A DNA stretch of 64,000 bases from Imbroritus primus (GCA_000272025.2 AKCV02000004.1:62001-126000), one strand, 5' to 3'; shown: positions 25,690 through 34,140, counted from the stretch's first letter. Notes: a model not told the origin generated them from the letters alone. A program made the numbers and translations.

Positions 25690-27445
25690 CGGAATTCACC
25701 CATTCACGGACAATATTGGCAACCAGGCGCGGATTCTCGCGCGCCACCTTGCGCACCATCTCGAGTTGCGCATCGAACGCGGCACGCGTCGCTTCAGACT
25801 GCGCATGCCGCTCGTCGTCGATGATCGGCGTCACCGGTGTCACGCCGGGTTCGGTCTCATCCGGCAGCATCGGCGTGTCTTCGCGGATGTTGATCTGCTG
25901 GCCGGGCTGCTCGGTTTCCGCACGGCGGTTGGCGCGCCGCATCAGCGGCCGGATGACGCCGAATATCACCGCCAGCACGGCCAGCACCAGCGCGCCGTAC
26001 TTGGCAAGCAGCGAGGCGTACTGGATGGTCTCCGGCTGCTTCCACACCGGCAGGATCTCCACCGGCTCTGGCTCCGGCTCGTTGAAACGGCTGTTGACGA
26101 CATTGACCGAATCGCCGCGTTCAGCATTGAAGCCCACGGCATCCTTGACCAGTGTCGTCAGCTTTGCCATTTCCGCTTCGCTGAGGGCCTGTTGCTGGAT
26201 CGCGCCATTCGCGCCAGCCGGCACCTTGCGGTAGTTCACCACCACTGCCACCGACAGGCGCCGCACGGCACCCATGGTCTGGCGCGTATGGCGCACCGTC
26301 TTGTCAACCTCGTAGTTGGTGGTGGCATCCTTGCGGGCGCTCTCGCCACCGCGCTGGCCATTCACCAGCGCCGTGGCCGCCGCCGCCGTGGAGCCCGGCT
26401 GGCCGGGGGCAGGTGCGGCTGCTCCTGGTGCGGCGGGCGCCGGTGCGGTGGCCTGCACCTGTGGCGATGGCGGCGCCTGGTTCGACAGGGCGCCCGGCAC
26501 GCCACCGATGCTGTCCGGTTTCGCGTTGCGCGTTTCGCTGATGGTCTGGCTGCGGATCGCGGCCTGGTTTTCGTTCTGGTTCGGGCGGTAGCTTTCCGCC
26601 ATCTGCTCGGTATCGGCCAGATCGATGTCTGCCGTCACCTGTGCATGGACGTTGTTGTCGCCGACGATGGGCTTGAGAATCGCGTGGATGCGGTCGATGT
26701 AACCCTGTTCCACTTCACGCGAATACTCCAGCTGGCGGCCGTCGAGCCCTGCCTTCTCCTGGAACACGGCGGACAGCAGGCGCCCGGCCTGGTCGACCAC
26801 GGTCACACTCTTGATCGGCAGGTTGGGCACGCTGCTGGCCACCATATGGCCGATGGCCTGCACCTGCGAAGGATCGAGCACACGCCCCGGATACAGCGTC
26901 AGCACCACCGAGGCGCTGGGCTTGGGCTGCTCGCGCACGAATACCGAGGGGCGCGACAGTGCGAGGTGCACGCGCGCAGCCTGCACCTCCGACATCGACT
27001 GGATGCTGCGGGCCAGTTCGCCCTCCAGTCCGCGCTGGTAGTTCACCTGTTCGGCGAACTGGCTGGTGCCGAACTTCTGGTTCTCCATCAGCTCGAACCC
27101 CACCAGTCCGCCCTTGGGCAGGCCTTGTGCGGCCAACTTGAGGCGCGTGTCATGCACCCGGTCGGCCGGTACCAGGATGGCGCTGCCGCCGTCGCCAAAG
27201 CGGTGCGGCACATTCATCTGCTGGAGGGCAGCGAGGATTGCGCCGCCATCACGGTCGGTCACATTGCTGTAGAGCACGCGATAGTCGGGCGTGCGGCTAT
27301 ACAGCGACACCAGCACGGCAATCGCCACGGCAGCGACAATCGCCGCCAGTACCAGCAGCCGCGGGCGCATGCTCGAAAACGCCGCGGGCATGGGGAGGTT
27401 GCGCCATCTGTCGGCAACCGCCACCGGTTCGGCTGTCTGCGCCAT
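25679..27445 (-). CDS. fliF: Flagellar MS-ring protein FliF
   Basis: 588 residues, a little above the enterobacterial length. The first transmembrane helix is near residues 26-48 (LLVLAAIVAAVAIAVLVSLY). Ring-building motifs follow (Y-R-V-L-Y-S-N-V near 55, then the YscJ-like domains). A Gly/Ala/Pro-rich loop (about 315-370) precedes the second membrane helix near 490. The cytosolic tail that binds FliG ends the protein. ATG 27445 has GGAG 12 bases upstream; a TTG two codons earlier would have better spacing. First gene of fliF-K, divergent from fliE. Confidence 0.94.
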   Translation of the reverse strand: MAQTAEPVAVADRWRNLPMPAAFSSMRPRLLVLAAIVAAVAIAVLVSLYSRTPDYRVLYSNVTDRDGGAILAALQQMNVPHRFGDGGSAILVPADRVHDTRLKLAAQGLPKGGLVGFELMENQKFGTSQFAEQVNYQRGLEGELARSIQSMSEVQAARVHLALSRPSVFVREQPKPSASVVLTLYPGRVLDPSQVQAIGHMVASSVPNLPIKSVTVVDQAGRLLSAVFQEKAGLDGRQLEYSREVEQGYIDRIHAILKPIVGDNNVHAQVTADIDLADTEQMAESYRPNQNENQAAIRSQTISETRNAKPDSIGGVPGALSNQAPPSPQVQATAPAPAAPGAAAPAPGQPGSTAAAATALVNGQRGGESARKDATTNYEVDKTVRHTRQTMGAVRRLSVAVVVNYRKVPAGANGAIQQQALSEAEMAKLTTLVKDAVGFNAERGDSVNVVNSRFNEPEPEPVEILPVWKQPETIQYASLLAKYGALVLAVLAVIFGVIRPLMRRANRRAETEQPGQQINIREDTPMLPDETEPGVTPVTPIIDDERHAQSEATRAAFDAQLEMVRKVARENPRLVANIVREWVNSDER

Positions 27446-27750
27446 CGTCAATCCATTCTCCTGACCGGGCCACCGCGTCCGCCGGCCCGTTTCCTTACCA
27501 TTCAATCCGGGTGGCCGCGCGGACAGCTGCTCGACTGTCCACCGGACCACATGGGCCGCAACACTTCTCGGGAAAAAAAGCACCTTTTGCCGCCAGTGCC
27601 TGATTATCAGGATGCAGGCAAGCGGTGATCGGGAGAAAAGACGGCCTTTTAGGCGCTTATTTGACGGCATGCGGGCGCCGGCCCGCTGGTACCTTGACGG
27701 CACGCGTACCACTGGGCGGACTGTGCCCATGCTTTGCCCGGAGAATACCG
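27446..27750. promoter_or_regulatory. fliE-fliF divergent control region
   Basis: No gene fits in these 305 bp. Near the centre is the palindrome CCTGATTATCAGG (27599-27611), flanked by outer TTGCC/GGCAA arms. Positions 27557-27577 are a 21-bp exact copy of a segment in the fliC leader (see findings). No sigma-28 site is seen, in keeping with early or middle flagellar genes. Binding by FlhDC or another flagellar master regulator is plausible but not demonstrable by eye. Confidence 0.45.
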
Positions 27751-28104
27751 ATGGAAACCACTGCCCTGTCTACCCTCTCGACTGCCCTGCAGGCCGCGCG
27801 CGACGCTACCGGCGCCACCTCGGCGTCGCCCGTCTCACAAGCGGCCCGCCGTGCCATGAGCGCCGGCGACGATGCACCGGTCAGCGTCGATTTCGGCAGC
27901 ATGCTCAAGGCCTCGCTCGACAAGGTCGATGCCCTGCAGAAACACGGCGAGCGCCAGGCGGTGGATTTTGAACTGGGAAATGGCGTGGAACTGCACGAGG
28001 CCATGCTGGCCATGCAGAAAGGTGGCATTGCCTTCCAGACCACGGTGCAGGTGCGCAACCGGCTGGTCTCGGCATATCACGACATCATGAACATGTCGGT
28101 CTGA
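27751..28104 (+). CDS. fliE: Flagellar hook-basal body protein FliE
   Basis: 117 residues, near the usual 104-110. The C-terminal half holds the FliE signature (V-D-F-G-S-M-L-K-A-S-L-D-K-V-D, then G-V-E-L-H-E-A-M-L-A-M-Q-K-G-G-I-A-F-Q-T-T-V-Q-V-R-N-R-L-V-S-A-Y). FliE connects the MS ring to the rod and is an early export substrate. GGAGAATACCG precedes the ATG at good spacing, which rules out the longer in-frame start at 27625. Transcribed alone, convergent with fliT. Confidence 0.93.
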   Translation: METTALSTLSTALQAARDATGATSASPVSQAARRAMSAGDDAPVSVDFGSMLKASLDKVDALQKHGERQAVDFELGNGVELHEAMLAMQKGGIAFQTTVQVRNRLVSAYHDIMNMSV

Positions 28105-28212
28105 TCCGGCGGTACGATCCGCCTCCCCGACCGGGGCAACCAGCGGCCTTGCACCGCCGGTTTCGCACCCCGGGAATCCGGCCGACGACCGGACTCCTTT
28201 CTCGCGCAATCC

Positions 28213-28560
28213 TCAGAAGCGCGCCATCCGCCCATATGCCTGATGCGCCTGGCTGCCACGCCGGGCGTCGGCGATCTGGTGCTGCAGGGCATCCATAACT
28301 GGCTGTGCGACGCTGCGCACATAGGCATCGCTGCGCAGGATCTGCGTCAGCAGCAGGGTCTTGCGTTCGCGCTGACGCGGCTCCAGCGGCACGCTGGGAT
28401 CTTCGGCGCGCAGCCGCGCCACCAGGATGGCACATTCGCGCTCCAGCGCGGTAACCCTATCCCAGTCCCCGGCGTCCGCGGCGTCTTCCATTTCCGCGGC
28501 ATGCACGGCGATCTGCTCGTACATGCTGAGCATGGTGTCGTGATGAAAAGTGGATCCCAT
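28213..28560 (-). CDS. fliT: Flagellar chaperone FliT
   Basis: 115 residues from the ATG at 28560, which has GGGG seven bases upstream. An ATG two codons earlier sits too close to that site. All-helical, with the FliT pattern: L-S-M-Y-E-Q-I...A-A-D-A-G-D-W-D-R-V-T-A-L-E-R-E-C, then a basic central helix and a C-terminal regulatory helix. FliT binds the FliD cap before export and, in enterics, also inhibits FlhDC. Third gene of fliD-S-T, 16 bp after fliS. Confidence 0.85.
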   Translation of the reverse strand: MGSTFHHDTMLSMYEQIAVHAAEMEDAADAGDWDRVTALERECAILVARLRAEDPSVPLEPRQRERKTLLLTQILRSDAYVRSVAQPVMDALQHQIADARRGSQAHQAYGRMARF

Positions 28561-28576
28561 ATGCATTCCCCTTTTC

Positions 28577-29023
28577 TCAGGCGCCCGCGACGGCAGGCAT
28601 GGCGGACGTGGCGGGTGTAGCCAATGGCGCTGCCGCCGGGCGGGCAATCTCGCTCCAGGCGCTCTGCAGCGAGGCCAGCAGGCCATCAACATTGTCGATA
28701 CGATGTGCATCGTTGTGCAGGTTGGCAGCAATCAGTTCAGCTTCCATATAGGCGTACAAGGCATCGAGATTGGCAGCGATCTCGCCACCCCGCGCCAGGT
28801 CAAGGCTGCCGCGCAAACCTTCGCCGACGATGGTCATGGCGCGTGTGATGGCCCGGCCTTTTTCCGCCAGATCACGTCGCTCGACCCCGCGGCGCGCGAT
28901 TGCCAGCGCGGAGCGCGCGCCTTCGAACAACATCTGGATCAACTGGTGCGGACTGGCACCCATGGTCGATGTTTCCAGTCCAACTTTTGCGTAAGCGCCC
29001 ATGGCGCGTTGTGCCGCTAGCAT
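28577..29023 (-). CDS. fliS: Flagellin export chaperone FliS
   Basis: 148 residues. Typical FliS opening A-Y-A-K-V-G-L-E-T...S-P-H-Q-L-I-Q-M-L-F-E-G-A, four-helix core, and the Y-x-Y-M-E-A-E-L segment near residue 92. It keeps flagellin unfolded and escorts it to FlhA. An Ala/Pro-rich 20-residue tail extends past the core. Starts 8 bp after the fliD stop, so it is co-transcribed from the fliD sigma-28 promoter. Confidence 0.92.
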   Translation of the reverse strand: MLAAQRAMGAYAKVGLETSTMGASPHQLIQMLFEGARSALAIARRGVERRDLAEKGRAITRAMTIVGEGLRGSLDLARGGEIAANLDALYAYMEAELIAANLHNDAHRIDNVDGLLASLQSAWSEIARPAAAPLATPATSAMPAVAGA

Positions 29024-29031
29024 GTCAGTCC

Positions 29032-31059
29032 TCAGCTGTTCGAGGTGGATTTGGCAAGCGCCGCCAGCTGCTGGGTGAGAAAGCTGCTGGTGGCATTCAT
29101 ATTGCTGATGAGCGAGTCGAGCGCCTGGAACTGTGCCAGGTAACGCGCTTCGCGCTGGGCCAGCCGCTCTTCGACATTGGCGATGTCGCGGTCGTAGCCT
29201 TTGATGGTGTTGTTGATGGCATCAGTGCGGCTGGCCACCATGCCTTCCTTGGAGAGCAGATCGTCGATCATGCTCTTGAGCGTCGGCGCATAACCACGCG
29301 TGATCGTAACCGTGCCACGATCGCCAAGGTTGCCGCCGGGAACCGTCACGATCAGCCCATCCACGACGGAACCGGATTTGCCGATAAGCGTCTGCCCGTT
29401 GCCGGTCGCGGCCTCGCCGTTGATCGTACCGGCAGCATCGACGCCGTCCGTTGCTACGGGTGCGGCCCCGAACAGTGGGTTCGCACCCGCCTCGGTAATG
29501 CCGAGCGTGGAAGCCGAACCATAGCGGTTGGACGTCAGCTGCAGTACACCACTGACATCCATCGACACGCTCACGGCAGCACCAGCGCTGCGCAGGGCCT
29601 TGGCGCCGTTGATCTGGCTCTGCAGCAATGCCACCAGGCCGGCATTGGTGTAGGTACCGGGCGGCAGCGTAATATCGGCGCTCACGCCATCGACGCGAAT
29701 GGTGAAGACATCGTTGTCGCCTGCCGTGATCGTCAGCGGCGCAGGCGCCGTGCCGGCGAGCTTGCCCTGCGTGGCGAGCTGGGTGACATTCACCGCATAG
29801 GTGCCGGCCTGGGTCTTGGCGCCGATCGTGCTGGCACTCACGAGGCTGTCCGTGCTCTTGCCCACTTCGGCAAACAAGCGCATCACTTCGTCGGGTGCGC
29901 TCGCGATCTTGGCAGTGAGCTTGGCGTCGTCGAGCGAGAGCGTGCCATCTGCCTGGGTGCGGATGCCGAGATCAGCCAGCGACTGGACTTCGCCATCGCC
30001 GATGGTCTGCGACAAGGCACGATACATCTGCGAGCGCAGCACCGTGACGCTGGCATCGCTGGCCAGCGGGCCAATGGTCGTGCCCTTGGGATCATTGACG
30101 GTCAGTGCGTTGAGGGTACGCGTCAGGTCGTTGTAGGCCTTGACGAAATCACTCACTGCCTGCTTCGCTACGCCGGGATCGGCCGCAACAGTGAGGGAGG
30201 TCGAGCCGGTCTTGAGCAGGTTGAGGGTCACGCCCTCGAGCGCACCCTTGACGGTATTCGAAGCGCTGGTCACGGCGATGCCGTTGATGGTCAGTTCGGC
30301 ATTCTGCGCCGCCGACTGTTGCGTCAGGTTCTGCACCCCGGCCGGATCGTGGGCCAGCAGGCCGGTCAACGCGGCATCGGCGGTACCGCCATCGACAGCG
30401 GCATCGACGTCGATCCGTACGCTGCCGCCCGCGCCTGGCTCGGTCGACGTCAGGACCAGCCGGTACGGCGTCCCTGCGCTCCCGTCATTGACGATGCTGG
30501 CGCGCACCCCGAGCTTGGCGGCATTAATGGCATCGCGGATGCCGGCGAGGGAATTGTTGCTGCCATCGATGACGATGCTGCCGCCCGTCCGGGTCGGGTC
30601 CTGGCTGAAGCTGGCACCGCTGTATGCACCGTCCGCCAGCGTGCCGCCAGTGATGGCACCGAAGGAAAAGGTCAGGCGCGTGGGGCTACCGTTGCCGATA
30701 GGTGCGGAGATGCTGCTCTGGCCGGCCGCGACCGTGACCTGCGGCTGTGCCAGCTTGGTCACATTGAGCGCGTACTGCGCTGCGACCGCGCCTGCCGTCG
30801 CTTCCACACCCAGCAGCGTGTTGTCGAAACCGCTGGTCTTGACGCCGCCAAAGCGGGAGGGCTGCGCCACCTGGCCCAGCACAGTCTGAAACGAGGCCAG
30901 CGCGCTCTTGAGTGTGCCAAGGCCGGAGAGCCGCGCCTGGTAATCGCTCTTGCGCGCCTTGATGCTGTCCAGCGACTTGCGCTCGATCTGCATCAGGCCC
31001 TCGACGATCGATTTCACGTCGAGATTCGATCCAATACCGGGAGAAGAAACCGTAGACAT
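29032..31059 (-). CDS. fliD: Flagellar filament capping protein FliD
   Basis: 675 residues, much longer than the about 470 of E. coli. It starts S-P-G-I-G-S-N-L-D-V-K-S-I-V-E-G-L-M-Q-I-E and ends with the coiled-coil FliD_C region (Y-D-R-D-I-A-N-V-E-E-R-L, L-I-S-N-M-N-A-T-S-S-F-L-T-Q-Q-L). The extra length is in the middle, where FliD C-domain-like modules rich in Thr/Ala/Gly repeat. The protein sits as a cap on the filament tip and folds incoming flagellin. First gene of fliD-S-T behind its own sigma-28 site, directly after the fliC terminator. Confidence 0.93.
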   Translation of the reverse strand: MSTVSSPGIGSNLDVKSIVEGLMQIERKSLDSIKARKSDYQARLSGLGTLKSALASFQTVLGQVAQPSRFGGVKTSGFDNTLLGVEATAGAVAAQYALNVTKLAQPQVTVAAGQSSISAPIGNGSPTRLTFSFGAITGGTLADGAYSGASFSQDPTRTGGSIVIDGSNNSLAGIRDAINAAKLGVRASIVNDGSAGTPYRLVLTSTEPGAGGSVRIDVDAAVDGGTADAALTGLLAHDPAGVQNLTQQSAAQNAELTINGIAVTSASNTVKGALEGVTLNLLKTGSTSLTVAADPGVAKQAVSDFVKAYNDLTRTLNALTVNDPKGTTIGPLASDASVTVLRSQMYRALSQTIGDGEVQSLADLGIRTQADGTLSLDDAKLTAKIASAPDEVMRLFAEVGKSTDSLVSASTIGAKTQAGTYAVNVTQLATQGKLAGTAPAPLTITAGDNDVFTIRVDGVSADITLPPGTYTNAGLVALLQSQINGAKALRSAGAAVSVSMDVSGVLQLTSNRYGSASTLGITEAGANPLFGAAPVATDGVDAAGTINGEAATGNGQTLIGKSGSVVDGLIVTVPGGNLGDRGTVTITRGYAPTLKSMIDDLLSKEGMVASRTDAINNTIKGYDRDIANVEERLAQREARYLAQFQALDSLISNMNATSSFLTQQLAALAKSTSNS

Positions 31060-31133
31060 GTCCGCAACCCTGCTGTGTCTGGCGCGGGCGCTTCATGGCG
31101 TGCCGCGCGCGGCCTGGATGGCCGATACCAGTA

Positions 31134-31160
31134 GAAACGGCAGCCAGCGGCAAAACTTGA
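31134..31160 (-). promoter_or_regulatory. Sigma-28 promoter of fliD-fliS-fliT
   Basis: On the minus strand, TCAAGTTT (31160-31153), an 11-base spacer and GCCGTTTC (31141-31134). This matches the flagellar sigma factor pattern (TAAAGTTT-N11-GCCGATAA) at most positions. It agrees even better with the sites before flgK and flgL in this window. It lies 75 bp before the fliD start. Confidence 0.75.
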
Positions 31161-31170
31161 GCGCAGACAC

Positions 31171-31210
31171 AAAAAAAGCCGGCGCGGGAAGGACGTACCC
31201 CCGCGCCGGC
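31171..31210 (-). terminator. Intrinsic terminator of fliC
   Basis: An 11-bp perfect GC-rich stem (31200-31210 with 31178-31188) has an 11-base loop and is followed on the minus strand by seven T residues (31177-31171). It lies 56 bp past the fliC stop and immediately before the fliD promoter, cleanly separating the two units. Confidence 0.92.
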
Positions 31211-31265
31211 AGGAGGCGGATCGACATACGCGGCCAGCGAAACGCCAGCCACGCATGCGCCAGGC

Positions 31266-32417
31266 TTAGCGGCCCAGCAGCGACAGCACCATGTTCGGCA
31301 TCGAATTGGCTTGCGCCAGCATGGCCGTACCAGCTTGCTGCAGGATCTGGTTACGCGTCAGGTTGGCCGTTTCCGAGGCGAAGTCCGCGTCGCGGATACG
31401 GCTGCGGGCGGACTCAAGGTTCTCGGACGTGCTCTGCAGATTCGAGATCACCGAAGCGAAACGGTTCTGGATCGCACCCATCTTGGCGCGCGCACCGCTC
31501 ACAGCCGACAGGGCGGCGTCCATGGCGTTCATGGCCGTGTCGGCGCCGGCGACAGTCGACAGGTCAAGCGCGGCGAAACCGGTCTGCGACGTCACAGTGG
31601 CGGCGCCGGCGGTCAGGCCGGTGGTGGCCGTGGTGGCGCTCGCGCCGCCGAAGCCGATCGTAAAGGCGCCGTTCGATACCAGCGACACGGTCGTGGCCGT
31701 ATCCTTCACCGCATACACGCCCGATTGCTGCGCGATAGCGTTGATGGCATTCATCAGGCCGTCGGCACGCTCGGTAGCATTGCCGGCAGCGGCGATATCG
31801 CCCACGTTGTAGGTGTTGGCGCCCACGGTAATCTGGATATGGCCAGCCGTGATGGCGGTGAAGGCGGTCGCGGCAGCGCCCGTCACGTCAGCACGGTCGT
31901 AGGTGCCGAGGCTGGTGGAATCGGCATCGAGGATGCTGTCCACGGTGATGCGGTCGCCCGTGTTCGCGCCGATCTGGAACTCCTGGGCGGTGAACGAGCC
32001 GTCGAGCAGCTTCACGCCGTTGAAGTTGGCCGTGCTGGAAATCCGGTCGATTTCCGATTTCAGCTGTTGTGCTTCCGCGTCGAGCAGCTTACGGTCTGCC
32101 GTCGAGTTGGTGGCGTTACGCGACTGGACAGCCAGTTCGCGGATACGCTGCAGGTTGTTGCTGATCTCGCCCAGCGCACCTTCGGCGGTCTGCGTCAGCG
32201 AAATGGCGTCGTTGGCATTACGTGCCGCGACATTGGAGCCGCGGATCTGCGTGCCGAAACGTTCGGAAATGGCCAGGCCAGCTGCGTCGTCCTTGGCGCT
32301 GTTGATGCGCAGGCCCGAGGACAGGCGCGACAGCGACGTCTGCAATGCCGACTGGTTGTTGTTGACATTGCGCTGGGCGGTCAGCGACGCAATGTTGGTA
32401 TTGATACTGAGTGCCAT
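31266..32417 (-). CDS. fliC: Flagellin FliC
   Basis: 383 residues. The conserved D0/D1 N-terminus (ALSINTNIASLTAQRNVNNN...SSGLRINSAKDDAAGLAISER) and C-terminus (ARSRIRDADFASETANLTR...GTAMLAQANSMPNMVLSLLG) bracket a short variable surface domain (about residues 175-290). It is secreted through the flagellar export gate with FliS and polymerises into the filament. AAGGAG lies six bases before the ATG at 32417, so the longer in-frame start is rejected. Monocistronic: own sigma-28 promoter, about 100-base leader and strong terminator. The only flagellin in the window. Confidence 0.96.
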   Translation of the reverse strand: MALSINTNIASLTAQRNVNNNQSALQTSLSRLSSGLRINSAKDDAAGLAISERFGTQIRGSNVAARNANDAISLTQTAEGALGEISNNLQRIRELAVQSRNATNSTADRKLLDAEAQQLKSEIDRISSTANFNGVKLLDGSFTAQEFQIGANTGDRITVDSILDADSTSLGTYDRADVTGAAATAFTAITAGHIQITVGANTYNVGDIAAAGNATERADGLMNAINAIAQQSGVYAVKDTATTVSLVSNGAFTIGFGGASATTATTGLTAGAATVTSQTGFAALDLSTVAGADTAMNAMDAALSAVSGARAKMGAIQNRFASVISNLQSTSENLESARSRIRDADFASETANLTRNQILQQAGTAMLAQANSMPNMVLSLLGR

Positions 32418-32426
32418 GAAAACTCC

Positions 32427-32477
32427 TTTTTCCCGAGAAGTGTTGCGTAACCCGGCCACCGGGACCGGCAACGCAAC
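32427..32477 (-). promoter_or_regulatory. Structured fliC leader with 21-bp repeat
   Basis: In the transcribed leader, GTTGCGT (32477-32471 on the minus strand) can pair with ACGCAAC (32448-32442), and inner GCCGG/CCGG bases extend the hairpin. The 3' arm runs into positions 32447-32427, an exact copy of 27557-27577, which ends just before the Shine-Dalgarno. The AGGAG and CGGGA motifs there could bind CsrA-type proteins; this is inference. Confidence 0.45.
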
Positions 32478-32516
32478 GTGCCTTGAGCGGAGGCAGCGAA
32501 GTGCGTTGTACTTGTG

Positions 32517-32543
32517 TTATCGGACGGTGCGCGGAAATATTTA
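32517..32543 (-). promoter_or_regulatory. Sigma-28 promoter of fliC
   Basis: On the minus strand, TAAATATT (32543-32536), an 11-base spacer and TCCGATAA (32524-32517). The -10 box differs from the GCCGATAA consensus at one position only. Predicted transcription starts about 95 bases before the fliC ATG. Confidence 0.82.
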
Positions 32544-32702
32544 GGGAGAACGCGATTTTTATGTGACGACCACGCACGGCCCCGCCGGGCTATACTCGCC
32601 GCACACGGTGAAGTCGCCCGAGGACCGCCGGCAACGCGACGCAATACCCCGCTGCTTGCCGAAGGCCACGCGCTTTGCAATGGAAACCTGAGTAACCTGT
32701 TC

Positions 32703-33335
32703 ATGCAGAATGTGCTGATCGCCGAACCGCTTGACATCTTCCGCGCCGGCCTGCGGCAGTTGGTGGAAGAATCCCGTATTGCCCGGCAGATCCATACCCT
32801 GGCCTCCCGCGAGGAACTGGACTCGGCGCTCCGCAGGCAGCGCTGGCATGGCCTGCTGTTTGCCCTGCCCGCGGAACCCTCGGATACCTTCAGCTATTTG
32901 CGGAACCTGCACCAGCAGTTGCCGGAACTGCGCATCCTGGTGTTCGGCAACCAGCCGGCAGCACACCTCACCGTGCGCGCCCTCAAGGCCGGCGCCAGTG
33001 GCTACCTGCCCCGCACCGCCAGCCGGACCGAAGTCCTGGCCGCGCTGCAGATGCTGACACGCGGCAAGAAATACCTGCCGCCGAGCATGATGGAAATCAT
33101 CGCCGACAACCTCAGCACCGACTGGGAACAGGCCCGGCACGACACGCTTTCCGAACGCGAATATGAAACCCTCTGCCTGATCGGCTCCGGCCACAGCCTG
33201 AGCGATATCGCCACCCGCATGCAAATCAGCGCCAAGACCGTCAGTGCGTACCGCGCCCGCATCATGGCCAAGATGCAGTTCCGCAACAACGCCGAGATGA
33301 CCTATTACGTGGTGTCCAATCAGCTGGCGTCGTAA
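32703..33335 (+). CDS. LuxR/NarL-type regulator with degenerate receiver domain
   Basis: 210 residues. A receiver-like fold (1-125) precedes a good LuxR helix-turn-helix (about 147-205: L-S-E-R-E-Y-E-T-L-C-L-I-G-S-G-H-S-L-S-D-I-A, then I-S-A-K-T-V-S-A-Y-R). The receiver lacks the usual chemistry: the acidic pair after the first strand is E8-P9, the phospho-acceptor position reads L-L-F-A-L-P (Phe53/Ala54 instead of Asp), and the conserved Lys is replaced in Y-L-P-R-T. It therefore probably acts without phosphorylation. It is divergent from fliC and no sensor kinase is adjacent, so a role in flagellar gene control is a reasonable inference. Confidence 0.85.
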   Translation: MQNVLIAEPLDIFRAGLRQLVEESRIARQIHTLASREELDSALRRQRWHGLLFALPAEPSDTFSYLRNLHQQLPELRILVFGNQPAAHLTVRALKAGASGYLPRTASRTEVLAALQMLTRGKKYLPPSMMEIIADNLSTDWEQARHDTLSEREYETLCLIGSGHSLSDIATRMQISAKTVSAYRARIMAKMQFRNNAEMTYYVVSNQLAS

Positions 33336-33433
33336 ACGTCTGACCGGTGAGGCAAAAGCACGGGTGACGGGCGTTATCCCGCAAGGCTCCAGGTGCGGGA
33401 CGACGCCGCCAGCGATTTGCCGCCGTGAAGCAC

Positions 33434-33835
33434 TCAGATCGTCCTGATCTCGTTCAGCAGATCGGGATGGCGATCCAGTAGCTTGAAGAGCTTGACCAGC
33501 GCAAGCGGCGGTTTGGTCTTGCCATTCTCATAGCGGGAAAATGCGTTGACACCGCCTCCGAAGAGCTCGGCAGCCTGCCGCTGATCGAGATCAAGCTTCT
33601 TGCGCACGCGAGCGATGTAATCCGGATCGACATAGGCAGCATTGACTTGCCGCTGGAATTGTCCGACCGCTTCGCTGTATCGATCGCCCTGGATACGGTC
33701 TAGCACTACCTCCTCGCAGGCTGGGCAGAAATCTCCCGTCACGGCCGGGATCACGGTGGATGCGCCTTTGTAGGTATAGACCAGGTCGCGCGTATCGTGC
33801 CTCAGTTCGGCACCGCCACAGCATGGGCATTTCAT
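33434..33835 (-). CDS. mqsA: Antitoxin MqsA
   Basis: 133 residues, close to E. coli MqsA (131). The N-terminal zinc domain has Cys3, Cys6, Cys37 and Cys40 at exactly the E. coli spacing and neutralises the toxin. The C-terminal Xre-type helix-turn-helix (about 75-130, with F-G-G-G-V-N-A-F-S-R-Y-E-N-G) binds the operator. It starts two bases after the mqsR stop; AAGGAG lies eight bases before the ATG. Toxin gene first, antitoxin second, is the unusual order typical of this system. Confidence 0.93.
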   Translation of the reverse strand: MKCPCCGGAELRHDTRDLVYTYKGASTVIPAVTGDFCPACEEVVLDRIQGDRYSEAVGQFQRQVNAAYVDPDYIARVRKKLDLDQRQAAELFGGGVNAFSRYENGKTKPPLALVKLFKLLDRHPDLLNEIRTI

Positions 33836-33837
33836 GG

Positions 33838-34140
33838 TCACAACTCCTTGAAAGACACGATCAGGAGGTCATCGATGACCGTCAGCTTCAAGTAAACGGC
33901 CTCACCGCTCACCGTCCTGGTGTGATACACATCCTGCCAGATGCGATGATCGGCATATGTCGTCATGCTCTTATGGAAATCCGCAGGTCTGAGCGCCAGC
34001 ACCACCGCGCACATCCCGGCCAGATCGCAGATACCCAGCGTCCTCGCTCCGAGGAATGCACTGCCTGTTGCCCTGACCTTGCCCGCTTCGACCAGTGCCG
34101 CGATTCGCGAGAGCTTGCAATGGGGAACGCTTTTTTCCAC
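33838..34140 (-). CDS. mqsR: mRNA interferase toxin MqsR
   Basis: 100 residues, very like E. coli MqsR along the whole length: it starts M-E-K-S-V-P-H and carries D-F-x-K-S-M-T-T-Y-x-D-H-x-I-W-Q-D-V-Y near residue 55 and L-I-V-S-F-K-E at the end. MqsR is a ribosome-independent RNase of the RelE fold that cuts mRNA mainly at GCU sites and is linked to stress dormancy and biofilm. The start codon is GTG, matched to the E. coli N-terminus. It is inserted between the fliC-adjacent regulator and fliL. Confidence 0.93.
   Translation of the reverse strand: MEKSVPHCKLSRIAALVEAGKVRATGSAFLGARTLGICDLAGMCAVVLALRPADFHKSMTTYADHRIWQDVYHTRTVSGEAVYLKLTVIDDLLIVSFKEL

Noticed and set aside
28105-28212. Short inverted repeats between fliE and fliT as a bidirectional terminator
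   Set aside because: Stems of only five bases and no clear T-tract on either strand.
28900-31134. Plus-strand open frame of about 740 codons opposite fliD
   Set aside because: Antisense shadow of fliD with no recognisable domain.
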